Assembly: GCF_028453695.1 (NCBI RefSeq)
Contig: NC_135779.1
Span: 4,774,001-4,838,000 of the forward strand
Length of the DNA stretch: 64,000 nt
Direction of reading: 5' to 3'
DNA from: Augochlora pura
Lineage: Eukaryota; Arthropoda; Insecta; Hymenoptera; Halictidae
The position numbers and the translations under genes were made by a program. Shown piece after piece: positions 10,864 through 22,340 of this stretch; within the stretch, counting starts at the first letter, position 1; the number at the start of each line of letters is the position of its first letter. Under the pieces are notes generated by a model, which had not been told where the DNA came from, did not search any database, and saw only the letters and a program-made list of their open reading frames with translations.

Positions 10864-13800
10864 AGAATGGTCGATACTTACATTCGACTCGACAGATGAA
10901 TTATAATTTCAGAGAGGAGCTCGTCCTACTTTGAATTCCGATTCATTTCATCGTGGACCAAGCAGCGAAACAAAGTGTTCTCCGCATTGCTACTTCTCCG
11001 CATTTCTTCATTGCTACAAAATTGGATAATCGCATCACGTCGTCCGCGAAACCATCAATCACCATACGTAATTCGTTACGTCCTTACATTTCCATGCCGC
11101 CTTTAGCACAGCGTGATTCCTCGAATCGGTCGATCGAAAACGAGCGAGAGCCGGCGCAGGATGCGCGGGAAATTTTTCTTCCGTATCCTCTTCTGCCGCC
11201 ACCGTGATCTATACTATAATCCGCTTCCATTCCACCTCCACCGTCGCCGGTGTCCCCGCGTTGTCACGAAGAGGAACTCAGTTACGCGCCACGGGGTTGG
11301 GAAGCCGGACGCGTTCCTCTCATCGTGCAACGTTTATTTCGCGCCGTTTAATTCGGTCGAATTTTCCGAAAGCGAGGCCGGAAGGGATCAACGTCGAGAG
11401 ATCGTCGATCGATCGTTTTACCGGCCCGTAGAAAAAGAACGGTCGCCGCGCGGTTGATTGACGTTGATTAACGCGGGAGGGACCAGTGTGCGCGCGCGTT
11501 GATTGCTTATTGGGAAAGCTGGATCGGTATCCGGCACGGGAACCTGTTTAAAAAAATAAACGATATCCTCCCGCGCTAAACGGCGCGGACAATCATCGCG
11601 CCTACGTGACTGCTCGTCCTCCCTTTTTTTTTCTTTCTCGTTTGGTAAGGATATTCGGCCGTTTAGCAAAGATATAATTATGTTGTGGACGCGATACGCG
11701 AAGCCTCTATAAATAAAGATGGACGCAGAAGCTTAGAATAGAGCAGCCAGTATGCGTGATATTAAAACGTTATTATTTATGACGACTTTTATATCTCCCC
11801 CTTTCGACCTTCGACGCCGAAGCTAGCTTTCATGATTTTTAATGGGTCCAGCACGAGCGCGTTCGCGATGAAAAGTTTTCCGGAATACCGCGATTGAAAC
11901 TCTCAACAAGATCACGCGAAGATATAGCTCGGCGTCTGAAGCGCTTTATCATCATTTCAGTAATCGTTAAATAAAAAATTAGACGGTGGCGTTATCGAAC
12001 CGCGTTCGTCCTGTACCTCGATGAAAAATCACCGTGTTCGAGCGTCTCTGCGGTGTTTAGCAATTTGCACGCGTTTATCGCGGGAACAAACTCCCTTATC
12101 GCTTTTTAAGTACTTTTTCAATGCACCGACTGCATCATATAGTTCCGATACGTGTAGTCGTTGTCCCGCTCTCGGGAAACAACCCGCGTGGAACGTCCGG
12201 GAAAAGTTCCCGATCGAAACTTGGATAGATTGCGCGAGCTGTTCCGCGAATCTTCTCCTCCTATCTGCTGCTCTTCCTGTTCAGTCGGTCGCGGAACAGT
12301 CGCAGCTGTGAAATAGCATTGCGGACGGCGACGCGACTACGATCGACTCGGTGATCCATCCTTCCGTACTCGCAGTGATCCGGTCGAATACGTGGAATTA
12401 AAGTACTAATTGGTTTGCCGGTGAGAAACGTCGAAACTGAAAACTAGTCCACGTAGATCTCGAAGACCATCGGAGGATCGTTTTACGATTACGATCCGAG
12501 AGCAAGACGGTGTTTGAAATCTCCCCAGAATCTTTTCTTCGCTAGCCAGCGAAGAGGAGGGCGTCGATGGATGCGAAGGCGGACGAAGATCGACCACAAC
12601 TTTAGAAGCTTACGTAGGCGACGGGCGATCCCCGCGACTTCATCCGGCGGTGAAACCCGGATCTCGCGCGACACGAGGCGAGACTTATCAAATCATGTGA
12701 ACCGCCGTCCGCGATCATCCGCGGGCAACCGAAGAAGCGAAAAACGAGGAGGGTGACCGTGATCCCGATAAAAGGAGCGACCCGGACCAGTAGTCGATCC
12801 GGCGAGGACCAGCGCCGCGACTTTTGCTAGAGAGAGGATCGGGTCGTGGCCGCGATACCCTTGAAACGCGGCCGGCGGCACGTGTGACGGTCGCAACGGC
12901 TCACACCCCCCCGGTGAACATGCGCCGCAAGCTCGAGGAAGCCCGTAACAAGCTCCGCAACTACGCGGCCGAAACGTGGCTGAACTCGAAACGCCGACAC
13001 AATGAGCGCGGCGAGTCGCGAGCCGTCGTTTTCGTTGGCGTCCGTCCGCAGCGGCTGATCCGTTGACCGATCGAGCAGAACGAGACCAGCGGCAGAGATT
13101 GGCCTGGTCCTGGCGGAGCTGTTGAAGACGTCGCGGGGCACCTTTCAACGAGGCTTTATTACATTTACGGAAGAGGCCGCTGACTAGCCCACAAAGGCCG
13201 ACCTTCCGGCCGACTTCCTGGTGCATAGAGCCGGACGAGCGATCGCGAGGATTGATGATTGGCGGGCTCGGCCCATTGTGCGGACTTTAATCGTTCCTGC
13301 GTGGCGGAGGTGTCGGCGAAAGTTCGGGCGACTTCGCGAAGACCGTGGATCGGCGCGGTCGCGACTGGTCGGGCACCGTTCGCTCCTGTGCGCGGCCAGT
13401 GCCGGCTTCGTTGCCGGGAATCTTGGAAGAGATTTACGATTCGTGTAGTTTTTATCGTCCAGCTGGATATAGAGTCTTGTATCATTCTTGAGGAGTGTGG
13501 CTCTTGGCGGTTACCCAAATCCTTGGCCTCTCACCGGGCGATAAATACGCATCGAATGCGCTTCGATGATTAATGCGATCTCTAATATTCTTGGACGCAG
13601 GTCCTGGGTACACCTCTTCAACGAGCGACGATGTTTCTATCGGATTAACATGCGTCGCTGGTCGGAGCGTGGATATCGCCGCGTCGAAAGTGGAGCGAAC
13701 CGCGTCGCCCATACGAAGAGGTGATGCTGAACTTAGTCGGCCCGATAAAAGAAGATCGATCACCTTCGAGCGTGTCCCGACTACCGGAAGCTACCTCTAT

Positions 13801-14169
13801 CCGGACCGAGTAAACGGAAGCCTGGTGTCAGACACGCGACCCGCGTCTTCGTAGGTCCGGTCCGACCGCGGAGGACCCTTTTGTTATCGCGGCGTCGGAC
13901 TCGCGTGACAATCGGCACACGGTGCTGAGTGGCCATTGAAAACCGGCGGGGAGAGGGTTCGTCACGCGACGACACCCGGCCAACGATTGTTCCAATTAGC
14001 CCGAGGAAGACGAACGAGCATCGATTATCAATGAGAACGATGGCAATTATCTTGATATCGCACGCGAACGCCCGTTTGTCAAGGTACGTTAGAAGACGCC
14101 GCATCAAGCTGGCCGAGCTCGATCAGCGCACCACGCGGCTCCCGGCTAATTAATTAAGAAGGAGGATAG

Positions 14170-14226
14170 ATGAGAGACAGCGACAGTGATGGAATTTCCA
14201 TCGAATGCCACCGAGTTGGCCGATAA
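14170..14226 (+). other. Upstream ORF overlapping the AdoR start codon
   Basis: An ATG 19 bases before the AdoR ATG opens an 18-codon frame that ends in TAA at 14224-14226, inside the receptor frame. If it lies in the 5' UTR, ribosomes that translate it would bypass the receptor start. This suggests translational damping or leaky scanning, but use of the uORF is inferred only from sequence. Confidence 0.4.
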
Positions 14227-17200
14227 TGTCACTCTGACCGCTGTCACCGCGAACGCGAGCTCCGAGCTGAACCCTTTGTACACCGTGTGCGAGATACTGG
14301 TGGCGGTGTGCGCGATCTTCGGCAACGGCCTGGTGATCATCGTCTTCAGCAAGGAGAGGAAGCTCCGGCGACGGACCAATTACTATATCATATCGTTGGC
14401 CACCGCGGACTTGCTGGTCGGCCTCTTCGCCATACCTTTCGCGATCTTGGCCAGCATAGGGCTGCCGAAGAATCTCCATGCTTGCCTGTTTACCGTCTCC
14501 GTGCTGATGGTTCTCTGCACCATCAGCATCTTCTGCCTGGTGGCGGTGTCCGTGGATCGTTACTGGGCGATACTACACCCCATGGGATACTCGCGCACCG
14601 TGCGCACTAAAACTGCCATAGGTAAGGGATGAACGATGCGATTTTCGTAACACGCGCGACGATCGACCGCGGTAATCGGACGCGCTCAAGTTGCGCTGCG
14701 TTCGAGCTGCGTCAGGAGAACGTTGCTCCAAGGGTGGATTTCCAAGTAGCTACGCGAAGAACTATGTTCTCTTCCCCCCTAATCTTTTTATAGATCGAAA
14801 ATATATTGCTCCAGAATTTTAGGGGACGTAACGAGAAACTTTTGACCTGAACGAAGCAATTTTTCAAGCCGCATTCTTGTTACTATTTATTTAATAATAA
14901 TTCTATGACGTAGCTGTGCTTGGCAATAGATCAACAATTTTCTCGATAATTTAAACTCGGTTCGAACCTGTTTTAAATTAAATATTTGACAAGCTAAACA
15001 AATTCCAGCGCTCGCAAGCAGGTTTCGTTTCTCTTTTATACAATTTTAGGTTAGAAACGTCGTTTAAAGGTGTTCTAAATGAAAAATTAAATCTCATTCC
15101 TAGGTTCAATCCCCTGGGCAAAGTTGTAACGAGAAAAGTGAGCTCCGTTTTTTAGTTGTCCCGTCCGCCGATATATAAAAAACACGCCACCGAGAAGAAC
15201 GCGTTGAAAGTTTTCAATAACGTTCCAGGGTGCTTACAGTTTCGATATAAAAATTCAGCCCGCTATTCCAGGAGCGTGGAATAAAAAAGGTTACGACTAA
15301 AAAGTTTACGGGACACATTGTGCTATTGGTTTATACTTATTTATGGATGTTGAAAATATTGTTTCTTTTTTCGCTACACGAGATACGTCGCTTAATGGGG
15401 TAGTTTTCCATGTTTACTAAAATGATATTTGTAAAAACTAGTCGACTATTATTTGGAGATTATTCCAATCAGATTTTTCAAGTGAAATATTACCTTAAAA
15501 ATTGATACTCTTTCTTTAATATCACCAAGAACATATACAGTACCTGTTACTTAAAGCAACGTTCCATCGGGGTTCGCAAGCTTTTCTAGAAGTTACCTTA
15601 ACATTTTTACTAGGGTGTTGTCGTGATGGATCATAAAATCATTGTTAGAAGCGCGATAGGAGTACTTTGTTGGCTTGTTGGAAAATAGATGGCTGTTCGA
15701 AACAGGGATCATGTTGCCTGACGTAAATTAATAACATCCCGGCGGTGGATGCGTTAGCAATAACTTTTAGAAGACATAATCCTCCATCATTAATAATAAT
15801 GTGTTATCGCTAATAATAATTTATTGTCACTAATAATCAGTCTTTAAATTCTACAGCTTTATAGCCTCGTTGATCCAGAGACGTTAATATCGCGGATGAT
15901 CTTTCGTTGATCGCAAGATGAAAAATGTGAATGAATTATAATTGAGGAAAGTTCCACAGACCGAAATAGAGTCGTGGAGGATCGCGTTCGGAATTAATTT
16001 CGCGAAACGCGCCACGGAACGTCTTATTTACCGAGAACAGGCACCACCTGTTGCCAGTTGTCGCCGGAATTGCTTTCCGCGATTCCGCATCGTTTCCGTC
16101 CCATTTTAAATCACCGGCCATCTCGTTTGCGATGTTAACGCGCTTATTTTTCGTAAATCGTTTACACGACCACGCCGAATAAGATTATAGCTGCAAGCTA
16201 TAACAATACCACCTGAGAGGTTGCATCAGCACAATGTTCAATCAGTCCGTGACACTGCACGGATCTCCGTGGTCTAATGCATTCTGAGACGTGACAGACA
16301 TTCGACATTATCGCGTCTGTTTACGATCAAAGCGAAGGGGTCGGCGCGATGCTGCGGCGGATCCAAGTGTCCCGCGATGATCCTACGAATTTATTAAAAA
16401 TTACAGGAAGGCTCCTCGAACGTTTTCGTTGAACAGCGTTTAAGCCCACGCGTTGTGTTCCTTTCATTATCGAAACGGCACGCCAAACATATCGGGCGAT
16501 TTCGATGGAAAACGGGCGCGCGCGCGCGCGCATCCGGCCGTGCACGTGACGGTAACCCCGCTGGGTAAACAATACTGCAAATTATAATTGCCCGTGAATG
16601 TTGTTCCGTCTCTGTTTAATTAAACGCGCGCGCAAGTCTTCCGGGAAACGCTGCTACAATTGCTTCGTTGGATTGTGCAATGGTAAGATGCGCTCGCCGC
16701 GGGTCGATTGCGCGAATTTTTAGCCGGTCCTCGATGCGATTGACTCGCACCACTTGCACTGATTTTCGACTTAATTCTTTACTCGTTAGAATTATCTTTG
16801 CTCAAAGTTGTCGTCGAGATTTCTTACAGAATTATAAAATTCTGTAAGAAATTAAAAAAAAATAGGCTGTCGCCGCGAGTGGATTGAAATTATCGAAATT
16901 TTTCCGACCATTTCGCGTTACAATTGTTGCAAAGTGGAGGCGGCGAACTTCGCCGATTTTTGCACCCGTAGATTTTTTGTTAAGGATACGGACTTGCAAA
17001 AGATTTTTCAAACTAGCCCATGGTATCATTGGAAAAAAATAGATGAATCATCGAGGGAACTTCAAAAATACCGGGACACGTGAAACGCATCTACCCGACG
17101 CCCATTCGTTCGATTTCCCGAAGGACTGGCCCTCCTCTTCGTCCTTCTATCATCCATTGATGGAAATCGTACCCTTACGTACCACGTTCCTGAATAGGGA

Positions 17201-20200
17201 ATCGCGGAATAAGAAAATCACAGCTCTCTGGAAATATTGTTACTCTCGCTCGAATATACAAGTCTTGGTGGAATTCAATCTCCTAACCAATAAAATATCG
17301 ACGCTGTTTAAAAATATAATTTTATTGGACCAAAGACAAGTTCAATTTTGAACACGTAAAGAATAATAAATTGCTTCTTTTTAACCCTTTGCACTCGAAT
17401 AGAGTCGCCAGTGGATATTGCTATACTATTTTTCGAAATAATTGTAATTTAAATAATTTCCATAAAATAGAAGTACCGTAGATTAGAAATTTTGTTTATA
17501 ATATAGCTAAAATAGCTTCATATATTTTATAATAATATTATAATAGTATTTTATAATAATATTTTATAATAGCATATCTTTGACATTTTACAACGAGAAA
17601 TAGGCGTCGTCCTTGGTCTCCCCGGTTGAAATGTTTAAACATTGAAAGCGACGGAACGTCGCGTCGCGTTTGTGGATTTTAATTCGACGGAATAAAAAAA
17701 AAAAGACAGCTCGCATGCCATCGTCGTTACAAATTGAAAACAATTCGCGGAAGAATTGATGGCGAGGTTACGCGTTCCTCATTTCCCCGACCGGACGGTC
17801 GTGATTAATTCAAGCATTTCGGCTGTTTATGGCTCGAGTGATTTTAATTACGACCACGCTGAGTGATACCATCTCTACGGCGAACGAAAAAGGTGCGTTT
17901 ATTACCCTGCTCTGTAATCGATAATGTTCACGTGCGCTCCTATCATCGCCGGTACCGTTGACCGACTTTCCGCACTATCACTTTTTGCCACGGAGGACCC
18001 TCTCTCGTGCACTACCGTGTCTTTTTTTCCTGGTAAACCATCGCGGAATTTTTTTATTCCCACGTCAAAGAACAAGGGGACATTTATTCGCGAATTAAGA
18101 AAAATGGGGCAGAAATTGTGCTATTATTTTTAAAGCTGGATTTCAATTTAAATCTAAAGTTTTATTAAGTTTCGAATGCTTTGTAAACGTTTCACGAGAC
18201 TGCTACTCTTTCATGTGACAATTTTTGACTACGGAGAATCTTGCCAGGTATACAATTGTACTAAAATAAAGACGATGGTATATTATCGTATTCGCGAGTT
18301 AAGAAAAATGGGGCAAAAATCGTGCCATTATATTTAATTATCTTACTAGGTATACAATTGTACTAAAAAACGACGATGGTAAATGATCGTATTGGTGTTA
18401 TAAACGACGACGAACGGTCCGTCATTATCCTTAATGCCGCCTGATTTAACCGAGCCCTATTCAACCGGCCTTTGGACGTTCGAGAAGAATATGGGACGAA
18501 CCGTCATTGCATAATGATAATTCTGTCTAATTACAGGTATAATCTGCCTGTGCTGGGTCGCCGGTACTCTGGTCGGTTTTCTGCCGCTGCTTGGTTGGAA
18601 CACCGGCAAGAAATCGAACGAGAAATGCATCTTCACCGAGGTGATGGATTACGATTACCTAGTGTTCCTCTACTTCGCCACGATCATCTTCCCCGCGCTA
18701 ATAATTGCAGCCTTCTACGCCCATATATACAGAGTGGTCGTAAAACAGGTGAGGACGCTTTATCGTAGATGTACGCGTTGACGGTCCGTAAACATGACAA
18801 CGAATTAATGAAGATGCGATGCGCGTTCGCGAGCTTCTATCTCACTTTATTTTGAACAATAATTTTCGAGAAATAAATTCTTCGCGATGACTCGCGGTGG
18901 ATCTTACGTCTCATTTTTCTTCGTTCGAAACTTTTTTGATCCGAGGATATTTTCGACAATATTAACGATCCTGATAGCGATCGCATAACTTACTGGAAAC
19001 TTAGACCACCTGTTATCGATGACACGTATTAATCAGACTTCTTTTTCTTACGCTTAAGATGAAATGATCTGTGAGGGACGGTTCTTGAAAGTTTTCTAGA
19101 TTATTTATGCATCTGCACACTTTGCAATTTTGAAAGTTTCAAACTTTATTATTTATAAAATTTAACGCCTATAGAACATTTTAAGGGTACAGAAATGTTC
19201 AGTGAACTCTTCTGCATCTATATCATTCGTAATACTTTATTTATTGTTTAAAAATAACGCGTACAAATGATTCTTGCCGCTTTTGACGTAAAGAATTGTG
19301 TTAAAAGCGGCACGAATCATCTGTTCCTTAAAATATAAAAATAGCGCCACTTGGTGCAGTGGCAAATCGCTCAAACTTGTAGCCAAGTTACCGACGAGGA
19401 AGTTCTTTATAGAGCTATGGTTGCGCCATCTGTGAAAAATAAGCTGAAACTGTTCCAAATTTAATTTTTATACACGCTGCCAGGTGGCGCCACTATGTAC
19501 TTTTAAAGGCTATTTATCAATTTCGTAGTTCCGGCGTTCTACCGCTATGTGGTGATAGTGTTTGTGTGCCCGTAAATATAACTGTTCCAAATTTAATTTT
19601 TATACACGCTGCCAGGTGGCGCCACTATGTACTTTTAAAGGCTATTTATCAATTTCGTAGTTCCGGCGTTCTACCGCTATGTGGTGATAGTGTTTGTGTG
19701 CCCGTAAATATGCCACTTAGTAAAAAGCCCTATATTAGATATAATTATGAAAGTCTGTACTACAGAATCTGATGTAGATTCCAAATGTACAAAAAATTAA
19801 TAATCTCCTCAGATTTTGTTCCTTAATCGACGAAAGTATTAAATATTGAACATTACTGTGTGCAAAATAATTCCTTCATCTAAAAAATAATCTTCCACGA
19901 GCTCAACAATTTTTACCAATAATTTTACAATCCTCATCCGTCGCTTCTGACAATTTGACACATCTCCAAGTGTTTTTAAAAAGCTTTTTACGTTCAATAA
20001 AATGCAGATAAACATGACGAAGCGAAGAACAGGCGAGGTTAACAAATTTTCTTTCGATTTAATTAATTTTTTTTTTGTTAAGCATTGCAGCTCGTTTGTT
20101 TGGTTGAATAATAATACGTGAACAGTTACAGCAAATAGTAACGATGAACCCTGGTCGTCGGATCGGGAACCAAACGACAACAGGTCCGATGTTGCGGCTC

Positions 20201-21267
20201 CTCGGCGCAGCCCGCAAGCGTGAGGTCAAGGCCACGCAGAATCTCTCCCGCATCGTGATCTTTTTCATCATTTGCTGGTTCCCTCTGTACACCATCAATT
20301 GCGTGGTGGCTTTCTGCCCCGACTGCAAGGTGAACGACATTCTGATGCACTTCTGCATCATCCTGTCGCATCTAAACTCGGCCGGCAACCCTTTGCTGTA
20401 CGCTTATCATCTGAAGGACTTCCGGGCGGCGTTGAAGAACTTCATGTGGAAGCTTCTTTTTCCTAACAGCGACGTAAAGTCTAGCGTGGTCAGTGTGATC
20501 CATGATCGAGGATCGTTAGTAGGTTCGCAGAGGCAGCTGCAGAGGCAGGCTGGATTGTCTGCGAGGAGTCAGCGGTCCAGCTTGTTGCGTCAGGTCAGTT
20601 ACCTTCTCCATTTTCAATTAATTGATAATACTAATTACTAAAACCTGTAAATAATCTTTGCTCAAAATTATTTGGACTCCAGACAGCAGTGACGTTAAAT
20701 TGAAGTATTCCTTTAATGACCCTGTCGCTATCAGTACCCAACAGCTGCGATCATTTCTCTTTAGTTACCATAGATAATGTTGCAATTCTATCCGAGTTCC
20801 CACCGTTTATTGAAAATATACATTGTCTTATCAGCGATCGATAACAATGCGTCGTTTCCATCCAGGTAACCGACGTAAGGTGCAAACCCTCGACCATGTC
20901 CAGGAACGCGTCGATTCGCGAAAAAGAGACCAACGACGGGTCGAGTTCATCGCATAGCGACAAGCAGGAGGCGGATGGTTGCAGCAACGATAACGTCAGC
21001 CAAAATAGCAACGAGGACCACCGAAGCGAGAGCGACAATTATGTAAACAATCGTATCGACTCGAGCCTGTCAAGGGCACCTTCTTGCGTGTCCTCGATGG
21101 AACTCCAGACCTACAAACCCATGATGCCGCTACTTCCGGCAGAAATTAACCGAGTAGAGGAAACACCGCCCGCGTCAATTTTTGTGATCGAGGTGGACGT
21201 GAATCACGTGGATTCTGTACGCGAGGTAACGGACGAAGGATCGATAGAGCCCAAGGATGAAGGCTGA
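14189..21267 (+). CDS. AdoR: Adenosine receptor (class A GPCR)
   Basis: Four exons, 14189-14621, 18537-18748, 20132-20593 and 20866-21267, join to 502 residues with TGA at 21265-21267. The N-terminus has three N-glycosylation sequons (N6, N13, N22). GPCR landmarks are GNGLV at 45-49 (TM1), LATAD at 70-74 (TM2), C99 at the top of TM3, DRY at 123-125, CWFPLY at 263-268 (TM6) and NPLLY at 301-305 (TM7). Adenosine-receptor signatures are the second-loop CIFTEV with C175 and F177, W264, N271 and the TM7 pair S294-H295, which match A2A positions F168, W246, N253 and S277-H278. The hydrophilic 133-residue tail in exon 4 is Ser/Asn-rich. Insect AdoR senses extracellular adenosine and couples to cAMP and calcium signalling (family knowledge). 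The ATG chosen is the first in frame, preceded by GTG. Confidence 0.96.
16516..16531. repeat. (GC)8 dinucleotide tract
   Basis: Alternating purine-pyrimidine sequence of eight GC units, the classic Z-DNA-forming type. Confidence 0.85.
16819..16852. repeat. Perfect 15-bp inverted repeat with 4-base loop
   Basis: The left arm ATTTCTTACAGAATT (16819-16833) pairs exactly with AATTCTGTAAGAAAT (16838-16852) across the loop ATAA. It lies in AdoR intron 1. It could be a remnant of a foldback element or a structured intronic RNA. Confidence 0.85.
17381..17400 (+). repeat. Dispersed repeat terminus (TTAACCCTTTGCACTCGAA family), copy 1
   Basis: It matches copies at 34017-34035 and 51646-51662 (same orientation) and at 36385-36403 and 43749-43764 (inverted). 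The sequence inward from this copy differs, so it may be a decayed end only. Confidence 0.5.
18087..18393. repeat. Interleaved direct repeats in AdoR intron 1 (order A-B-A-B)
   Basis: Unit A (TTCGCGAATTAAGAAAAATG...) lies at 18087-18132 and again at about 18290-18336. Unit B (GGTATACAATTGTACTAAAA followed by GACGATGGTA) lies at about 18244-18292 and 18347-18393. The copies differ by a few substitutions, which suggests an old segmental duplication of about 100-200 bp. Confidence 0.8.
19343..19625. promoter_or_regulatory. Cluster of CTCF-like motifs in AdoR intron 2
   Basis: Four sites carry the AG[GAT][GT]GGCGC core of insect and vertebrate CTCF. Two read on the minus strand: GCACCAAGTGGCGCT (19343-19357) and CACAGATGGCGC (19423-19434). 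Two read on the plus strand: GCTGCCAGGTGGCGCCAC at 19476-19493 and its duplicate at 19608-19625. The plus-strand sites contain the palindrome GTGGCGCCAC and so also match in reverse. Binding is an inference from motif similarity. Confidence 0.4.
19448..19711. repeat. Exact 132-bp tandem duplication
   Basis: 19448-19579 and 19580-19711 are identical throughout and directly adjacent in AdoR intron 2. No divergence was seen, so the event is recent or the copies are homogenised. An assembly artefact is possible. Each copy contains one CTCF-like site. Confidence 0.95.
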
Positions 21268-22340
21268 TACTCCTCCTAACCTCTATTGTCAACGATTTGT
21301 TGACGATAAATCGCGCATGCCCGAAATAGACGCTCGCACGTGCTTGGAACAAGTACAGCGTATCTTCGATGTTAGCGTTAGTTCGACGTATGATATTCCG
21401 AGACCTGATGTTAATACTCATTGCAAATCGCGTACGAATTGTTAGGCATATTTTATTACACCACAATCTTGCATTAAGACTGCGAACATTTGACTGATCA
21501 CGTTTCCGAGATTATGTTTCTCCGCTCCACGTCGCTAATATTGAATGCTATGAGTGTCCTCTGTCGAGTTGTATTGTTAAGACATTAACACGATTAGGGT
21601 AGCGAGAATAATTGAGCCACTTTTTTACCGAGATCGAGTTAAGATTATTTCGCGATTGTGTTTTAGTAAGGCGATTTGTTGTTTGTCGATCGTGCATTGG
21701 CCAGTAGATTGTTTAGTAACATATCTGTAACGTCATATCTGTAACATAACCGAAGACTACGATCTCTAAGACGAATTATATTTGAACCTAACGCAAAAGA
21801 GACCGTACGATGTTTTAAAGAAACTTCGACAAGCGAAAGCGTAATTGCATTTTGAACAGTTTCAGAAAAATTGCCGTACATGATTGTTTGTATATTAATG
21901 TTCATTCCGTATACTGTATATCGAAGATCGAGCAAAATAAATGTCATGAAAATTGTCATCCATATCTCGGTGGGAATGTTGTTAACTATTACTTCCTAAC
22001 GTGGTATTGTTTAAATACGTAGGTATATTTAGTCTTAGGAGCATGTGGTTCATCTCGTTGTGGATCAATTCCGTCGCAATGTCGTTGGATACTGTATATT
22101 CATTTTAAAATTCGTCAATATTTGTAGCGGTTATTTTGCGCTTGCGTTTTGAACGCATTTGAAGTTAGCGTAGTTAGCAACAGGTAGCGTTTCAAACATA
22201 GCACGCCGTTCGTTTCCCGCCAAAAACATATAGTCGCGCATGGTCGCGCAGCTGCGACTGTTGTGAGTGCAAGATGTTGAAGTGCTTGGAACAAGAATAA
22301 TCTGGTTTAACAATTGATGGGCAATTAGGGACCAATAATT
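21268..22340 (+). other. AdoR 3' UTR and the AdoR-GINS2 spacer
   Basis: AATAAA at 21936-21941 would give an AdoR 3' UTR of about 690 bases. The remaining 400 bases hold the GINS2 promoter and 5' UTR. No TATA box is evident. Confidence 0.5.

Larger units (their letters stand above)
7504..14188. other. Non-coding interval between SMPD4 and AdoR
   Basis: It begins with the SMPD4 3' UTR, with AATAAA at 7624-7629 and 7647-7652. No exon with recognisable protein content was found on either strand, and the open frames are short and overlap one another. The part from about 11.0 to 14.2 kb is rich in CpG and G+C and probably includes the AdoR promoter and 5' UTR. TCAGT at 12281-12285 fits an arthropod initiator core, but no downstream promoter element is evident. 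Exon boundaries of the 5' UTR cannot be set without RNA data. Confidence 0.5.
14622..18536 (+). other. AdoR intron 1, non-coding
   Basis: This 3.9-kb intron runs from a GTAAGG donor to a TTACAG acceptor and interrupts the Gly codon after TM3. It has no supported exon. It contains a 15-bp perfect hairpin (16819-16852), a (GC)8 tract (16516-16531), a dispersed-repeat terminus (17381-17400), an AT-rich tract (about 17503-17575) and interleaved direct repeats (18087-18393). Confidence 0.8.
18749..20131 (+). other. AdoR intron 2, non-coding
   Basis: This intron runs from GTGAGG to TTACAG between the TM5 end and the third intracellular loop, in phase 0. Apart from the duplicated segment and the motif cluster, it is AT-rich without recognisable exons. 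Confidence 0.8.

Noticed and set aside
19237..19458. 73-codon minus-strand frame across the CTCF-like motifs in AdoR intron 2
   Set aside because: It is interrupted by the adjacent duplication, has no homologue I recognise and is better explained as repeat or regulatory DNA.
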